From positions 1,172 through 39,987 of the forward strand of contig DLAJ01000030.1 in NCBI GenBank assembly GCA_002493905.1: a stretch of 38,816 nucleotides of DNA. Reading direction: 5' to 3'. The DNA is from Lachnospiraceae bacterium UBA7050 (GTDB lineage: Bacteria > Bacillota > Clostridia > Lachnospirales > Lachnospiraceae). Positions 34,830 to 38,816 of this stretch are shown here, piece by piece. A model generated the notes under the pieces. The model did not search any database, was not told where the DNA came from, and saw nothing but the letters and a program-made list of their open reading frames with translations. Every line of letters begins with the position of its first letter. The stretch's first letter is position 1. Both the position numbers and the translations under genes were made by a program.

Positions 34830-34856
34830 TTCCATGGAATACTTTATTCCATGGAA
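34830..34856. promoter_or_regulatory. Twin palindromes upstream of pyk
   Basis: TTCCATGGAA occurs twice, at 34830-34839 and 34847-34856, 7 nt apart. Each is itself a perfect palindrome, and together they also form a 12-bp hairpin with a 3-nt loop. It could be a double operator for pyk or a structure ending the upstream decarboxylase transcript; on the minus strand no T-run follows. Confidence 0.5.
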
Positions 34857-34881
34857 TCTTTTCTATTCTATAAAATGCTTT

Positions 34882-36378
34882 CTATCCCTCTTTGATGCAG
34901 CGGATCGTACGAAGCGTTTCATCCTCCGGTCCCTGTATCGTCATTCCCCGTTCGCGATAACCTGTAAGCAGCGCAATCATCTGTTCTGTCATTCTCTCCC
35001 CCGGCAGTATAACCGATATCCCCGGCGGATATGCATACACAAATTCCGTTATCATACGTCCTTCCGCACACTCAAGCGCTACTTTCTCCGTACCGGCCGC
35101 ATCCATTGCCTGCGCCAGCGGTATACGCTCTTCCTGAACCTGCACAGATCTGACGGCGGATAAAAACTCGTCCTGACAAGTTAGTCCGATGCCTGTGACA
35201 AGACCTGCCTTCTGCTCCTTTGACGGCATCGCCGCATCAATCTCCTTTAATGCCGCCGACAAACGCATAAATCCCTCGCGCGTGTCCATGACTGTTAAGA
35301 TTGCAAGCACATAGTTTGCTCCTGCCATCTCCATCTGTAAATGATAGTCTTCCAGCAGAATACGCTGCAGTTCCACGCCGCTGATTCCGGCCCCATCACA
35401 AAATATCATCAGCTTTGACGGATCATAATATTTCAAAGCGCTTCCTGCATAAGCCGCTTCCGTTACCGGTCCATCCGGCACAACCTGCAAAACCTTCAGC
35501 GTCGATAGTTCCTTCATCAATTTCCCGCGGCGTTCAAAAAAAGGATCAAACCACTCTCTGCGATGTTTCCGCATCTGACGGATGCACAGATCGATTGAGC
35601 CCATCAGTAAATAAGACGGACTGCTGCTCTGATAGATTCGAAGAAATCTTTCTAATCTTCCACGGTCCACACGGCTTCCCTTTACATGCAGAAGCGCTGT
35701 CTGTGTCAAAGACGGAAGCGTCTTGTGCAGGCTGTGAATGACCAGATCGGCACCGCAGTCAAGACTACTTGGCGGCATGCGCTCGTCAAGACCAAAATGC
35801 GCGCCATGCGCTTCATCCACAATCAGTATCTTTCCATACGCATGTACAACTTCCGCAAGCTTCTCCACATCGGATACAAACCCGTCATACGTGGGTGACG
35901 TAATAAAGACAGCCTTTGCCTCAGGATGCCGGCGCAGAAGCCGCTCCACCTCATCGGCTCCCACTGCCCCGTATACGCCATACTCCGCCAGCCGCTCAGG
36001 GTACAGCGGCACCATAAGGCATCTGCGAAGATAAACACCATGATAGGCACTTAAATGCGCATTTCTCGCAAGAATCAGGGTATCTCCCTCCGCGGCAGCG
36101 GCACTGACTGCCGCCAAAACGCCGCAGGTACTTCCATTTACCAGAAAATACGTCCGGTCTGCACCATAAAGCTCCGCCGCCTCTTCCATTGCTTCTTTCA
36201 AAATTCCCTGCGCATGATGCAGATTATCAAAAGGCTCGATTTCTGTGATATCAAGCTGCGCAAACCCTTCAGGGAGTCCCGCGCCAGCATTTCGCTTATG
36301 TCCCGGCATATGATACGGGTATACATCGGAACGTGCGAGCGCAGCAAGCCGTTCATAAATACTAAAATCATTTTCCAT
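34882..36378 (-). CDS. Orn/Lys/Arg decarboxylase family PLP enzyme (YaaO-like)
   Basis: 498-residue fold-type I PLP decarboxylase. The N-terminal segment YPYHMPGHKRN and DITEIEPFDNLHHAQG mark the family. PLP contacts are Ser/Thr in NGSTCG (81-86), Asp188 in VDEAHGAHFG and the Schiff-base Lys219 in IHSLHKTLPSLTQ. The length matches the short YaaO/SpeA-type group. The substrate (arginine or lysine) cannot be set from sequence alone. It lies 36 nt after the HD-domain gene, and yaaO is near yaaR in Bacillus too. Confidence 0.9.
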   Translation of the reverse strand: MENDFSIYERLAALARSDVYPYHMPGHKRNAGAGLPEGFAQLDITEIEPFDNLHHAQGILKEAMEEAAELYGADRTYFLVNGSTCGVLAAVSAAAAEGDTLILARNAHLSAYHGVYLRRCLMVPLYPERLAEYGVYGAVGADEVERLLRRHPEAKAVFITSPTYDGFVSDVEKLAEVVHAYGKILIVDEAHGAHFGLDERMPPSSLDCGADLVIHSLHKTLPSLTQTALLHVKGSRVDRGRLERFLRIYQSSSPSYLLMGSIDLCIRQMRKHRREWFDPFFERRGKLMKELSTLKVLQVVPDGPVTEAAYAGSALKYYDPSKLMIFCDGAGISGVELQRILLEDYHLQMEMAGANYVLAILTVMDTREGFMRLSAALKEIDAAMPSKEQKAGLVTGIGLTCQDEFLSAVRSVQVQEERIPLAQAMDAAGTEKVALECAEGRMITEFVYAYPPGISVILPGERMTEQMIALLTGYRERGMTIQGPEDETLRTIRCIKEG

Positions 36379-36414
36379 ATTCGGAATGCCCCTGTTCGCT
36401 GCTAAACCGCCGCA

Positions 36415-37014
36415 TTACTTTTTCTTATGAAGACGACTCTTTTTCCGTTTCCGTAAAGAGCGTTTCCCGCCCCTGTGCAGATGCAGCGTCTCCATCAGTG
36501 AGCAGTATTTATCCGCCATCGTCACAATCCATGCCTCTTTACACCGGGGAGGCACTACTGTCAGCGGCCACATATGCTTTTTGATAATGTCGCTCTGTCT
36601 TTCAGTCAGGCGATATTCCTTTTTTGCGTTTTTCAAAGCAATCCCCGGATGATAAAATCCATGCAGATTATGAAGTCCGCAATGTTCCGCGCTGTGCCAG
36701 TCATATAAAAAGTAATCATGCAGAAGCGCCCCGCGGATTAAATCCCGTTTATTACATCGAATGCCAAGATGCTTTGCCAGCAGCAAGCTATGCTTCGCCA
36801 CACTGATGCTATGCCGCATCACGGATACATTTCCATGTTGAATATTCTTCTCTGATCCCAAAAAATTATCGGATTTTAATATATCTGTACCATACTGCTT
36901 CAAAAGCTCTTTCAGCCGCCTCTCCTGCTTTGCTTTTTTCCGCAGTTTTCTCACTTTCCGAATCCATTTTTTACGATTGGCTTTTCTCTGTTTTGCCGCT
37001 TTATCCTTTTTCAT
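36415..37014 (-). CDS. HD domain protein with basic ends
   Basis: 199-residue protein with an HD phosphohydrolase core: candidate metal ligands are His68 (VMRHSISVAKHS), His99-Asp100 (GALLHDYFLYDWH), histidines near 111-122 and Asp168 (TMADKYCS). The first 40 residues and the last 20 are extremely rich in Lys and Arg (KKWIRKVRKLRKKAKQ; RKRKKSRLHKKK), suggesting nucleic acid or ribosome contact, which is inference. RBS GGAG lies 5 nt upstream. The substrate is unknown. Confidence 0.85.
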   Translation of the reverse strand: MKKDKAAKQRKANRKKWIRKVRKLRKKAKQERRLKELLKQYGTDILKSDNFLGSEKNIQHGNVSVMRHSISVAKHSLLLAKHLGIRCNKRDLIRGALLHDYFLYDWHSAEHCGLHNLHGFYHPGIALKNAKKEYRLTERQSDIIKKHMWPLTVVPPRCKEAWIVTMADKYCSLMETLHLHRGGKRSLRKRKKSRLHKKK

Positions 37015-37099
37015 ATATGCTCCAGACTATAATCAGAATTTATAAAAGATCATTTCCTCAGCTGTCCATCCTCACAACAGCACCCTTTCGACGTGATTG

Positions 37100-38500
37100 T
37101 TAATAATAACAGACGATCGGCATTCCCGCATAAACATACCCGTAAAGCTCCTCCGCTACACTATAGGGCAGGTTCACACAGCCATGCGAACCGGAATTTC
37201 GATAAATCTCCCCGCCAAACTGTCGCCTCCATGTGGCATCATGCATCCCGACTCCGCCGTAAAAAGGCATCCAATAATTGACATACGACTCCCATGTCGG
37301 TCCTCTGAGCACCGTATTGCGCCTCTTATACTCCAGATCATAAATTCCCTGCGGCGTACCATTTCCGCTATTCATGCACCCCGAAACAATATCCGTTTCA
37401 AGTACACACTCTCCATCCATATATAAATATAAATGCTGGGCAGACAGATCAATTTCCACAAAGTCTCCGCCAATATTATTTTCACTGTAATTTGCCCCGC
37501 TTCTTAAATAAACCGGCGTTCTTAAAAAATGTCCCCCAGTCTCAAGAAAATCCAAAAGCGCTTCTGTCTCCGCCTCTTCATCCATCAAAAATCCATATCC
37601 GCCCGGCAGCTCTTTCTCTTCCCCTCCGGTCGTAACAAACCGCTTCCTATTATAATAGGTATTGTGTTTGTCAGCAAGCTCCGAGATATAAGCGGCAGCC
37701 TTTCTCCTGTCAATCCTGACATCCCAGCCCCGGACAATCAGCCATTCATGGATGATATCTCCATCCAAAACCTCTGTCTCCTCTCCAAAGCGATACGTGA
37801 TAACCGTCCTTGTATAATGATTCAATCTTTCCACAAGACGATTCATAGCCAGATCATTCACAGTCTTCCCCGGGTTCTGATAGAGTCCTTCTTCATCAAG
37901 ATCAATATAATAGCGCTGTTCCTCAACAGCCTGAATAATCATCTGCTTTGCATCTTCTAAAAGTACAGTTCCCGGAATTTCACTGACAACCTCGTAGCCC
38001 TTTATTTCTGACCGATAATCACTGATATAGGCATCTTTGGGCATAACGGCATTTTTTCCGCTAAAACACTCAAGCGTCTCTATCGCTTCCAGAAGTTTCT
38101 CCTGATTATAGTGTAAATCTTTCTGTAGATTATATTCCTGCTCATTCCAAAGAAATTGAAACCAAAGATAGCCTTTCTGCTGACGCGCGATTGTTTCAAG
38201 TTCTTCACGAAACGAATAGGACGCCCCCATTTGATCGACTGCAATTTTTTCTGTTACACCGCCGCGTCCGCTGATTGTATAAACCCGCTGTGACAACTCA
38301 TACTGAAGCGCTCTCTCTGCATCCTCCTGTTTCATGCAGCTGCAGTCCACACCGTCAATCCTTGTTCCCCAATAAAAATGACTGCTGAAATAATAAGCCG
38401 CTCCGGCATATCCGCCCGCCAGAATACAAAACAACAATATCGCCGAAAGAAGCAGCAGACGTTTTCCTCTGCCTTTCTTTTTATCCTCCGTCCCGCTCAT
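37100..38500 (-). CDS. L,D-transpeptidase (YkuD) with PG-binding domain
   Basis: 466-residue membrane-anchored enzyme that forms 3-3 peptidoglycan crosslinks or attaches proteins. The N-terminal helix at about 14-34 (LLLLSAILLFCILAGGYAGA) is a signal anchor. The central part resembles the PG_binding_4 repeats of Gram-positive L,D-transpeptidases, and the C-terminal YkuD domain (from about 345) carries the catalytic SHGCVNL with Cys441 and an upstream HDATW. RBS GAGGAA lies 8 nt before the ATG; an extended -10 promoter is nearby. Confidence 0.93.
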   Translation of the reverse strand: MSGTEDKKKGRGKRLLLLSAILLFCILAGGYAGAAYYFSSHFYWGTRIDGVDCSCMKQEDAERALQYELSQRVYTISGRGGVTEKIAVDQMGASYSFREELETIARQQKGYLWFQFLWNEQEYNLQKDLHYNQEKLLEAIETLECFSGKNAVMPKDAYISDYRSEIKGYEVVSEIPGTVLLEDAKQMIIQAVEEQRYYIDLDEEGLYQNPGKTVNDLAMNRLVERLNHYTRTVITYRFGEETEVLDGDIIHEWLIVRGWDVRIDRRKAAAYISELADKHNTYYNRKRFVTTGGEEKELPGGYGFLMDEEAETEALLDFLETGGHFLRTPVYLRSGANYSENNIGGDFVEIDLSAQHLYLYMDGECVLETDIVSGCMNSGNGTPQGIYDLEYKRRNTVLRGPTWESYVNYWMPFYGGVGMHDATWRRQFGGEIYRNSGSHGCVNLPYSVAEELYGYVYAGMPIVCYY

Positions 38501-38565
38501 AACTTCTGTTCCTCAGAATGTTCGCTATTTGATACAGTGTATGCGCCCTGTATGTCTTATTTTTC

Positions 38566-38574
38566 AGTATAGCA
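38566..38574 (-). promoter_or_regulatory. Extended -10 promoter of the L,D-transpeptidase
   Basis: Minus strand TGCTATACT (TGn plus TATACT), about 65 nt before the start codon; the -35 region is only T-rich. Confidence 0.5.
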
Positions 38575-38608
38575 TACTCAGGCCAAAAAAACAGTAAATT
38601 CATATAAT

Positions 38609-38648
38609 AAAAACCCGTAGATACTGCAAAAAAGCAATACCTACGGGT
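38609..38648 (-). terminator. Terminator of the tRNA operon
   Basis: 15-bp stem (38613-38627 with 38634-38648, two G-U pairs on the minus strand) with a loop of six T's, followed by TTTTATTAT. It lies 13 nt after tRNA-Phe. Confidence 0.88.
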
Positions 38649-38661
38649 CTCCCAAGGGTCA

Positions 38662-38734
<73 letters not shown>

Positions 38735-38797
38735 ATAAGATTCTGTTTTGGAAATAATCCATTGGAACTTCCGTCCGTTCCATTACAAAATCTTGAG

Positions 38798-38816
38798 TAG
38801 CGGGGACAGGATTTGA
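38798..38816 (-). tRNA. 3' end of a tRNA cut by the window edge, probably tRNA-Met
   Basis: Minus-strand TTCAAAT-type T-loop remainder followed by CCTGT and CCCCGCT with discriminator A. This ending resembles methionine tRNAs, in particular the initiator type. Only 19 nt are visible, so the identity is tentative. It lies upstream of tRNA-Phe and would share its terminator. Confidence 0.6.

Overview
The window looks like a chromosomal segment of a spore-forming, Lachnospiraceae-like member of the Clostridia. The grounds are the spore-maturation gene spmA, the Firmicutes cluster yaaR-holB-ricT-yabB-rsmI, a yaaO-type decarboxylase, Gram-positive ribosome binding sites (AGGAGG, often with TTG/GTG starts) and sigma-A-like promoters. 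No plasmid, phage or transposase gene is visible.

Layout. (1) Positions 1-8304 hold a complete type I-C CRISPR-Cas operon on the minus strand, cas3-cas5c-cas8c-cas7-cas4-cas1-cas2, followed by the leader and the first 22 nt of the first repeat. The array itself lies to the left of the window. A 129-residue small subunit, Cas11c, is predicted inside cas8c from a strong internal ribosome binding site. (2) Positions 8421-12652 hold an AT-rich two-gene module on the minus strand: a small HEPN-like protein with an RX5H motif, overlapping by 4 nt an 875-residue protein with a KGGVGR-type ParA-like ATPase domain and a second P-loop NTPase domain. It has its own promoter and terminator. It sits just after spmA and is bounded by a 300-bp direct repeat of the 3' end of spmA; one repeat is the intact gene's end, the other an orphan fragment. 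No spmB follows spmA. This is the best candidate here for a little-described defence or toxin system. (3) Positions 12653-20247 (plus strand) hold a hairpin-rich intergenic region, a heterodimeric ABC exporter, a GH2 beta-mannosidase carrying three separate in-frame tandem repeat tracts, and a GNAT acetyltransferase. (4) Positions 20302-24972 (minus strand) hold three regulated units: a GntR/YtrA-like regulator with an ABC-2 transporter, an Xre-type regulator with a small membrane protein, and an ECF sigma factor with an RsiV-like anti-sigma factor. (5) Positions 25239-31610 are housekeeping: a DUF421 protein, rubrerythrin, acpP-fabZ, rsmI, yabB, ricT, holB and yaaR. (6) Positions 31748-38816 hold glpK, pyk, a yaaO-like decarboxylase, an HD-domain protein, an L,D-transpeptidase, tRNA-Phe and the 3' end of another tRNA, probably tRNA-Met.

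Together, the left third reads as a small immunity island next to spmA, in which an adaptive system (I-C) and a putative suicide-type HEPN/ATPase module lie side by side. The remainder is ordinary clostridial chromosome with some well-marked operators. All calls come from reading the sequence; no database search was run.
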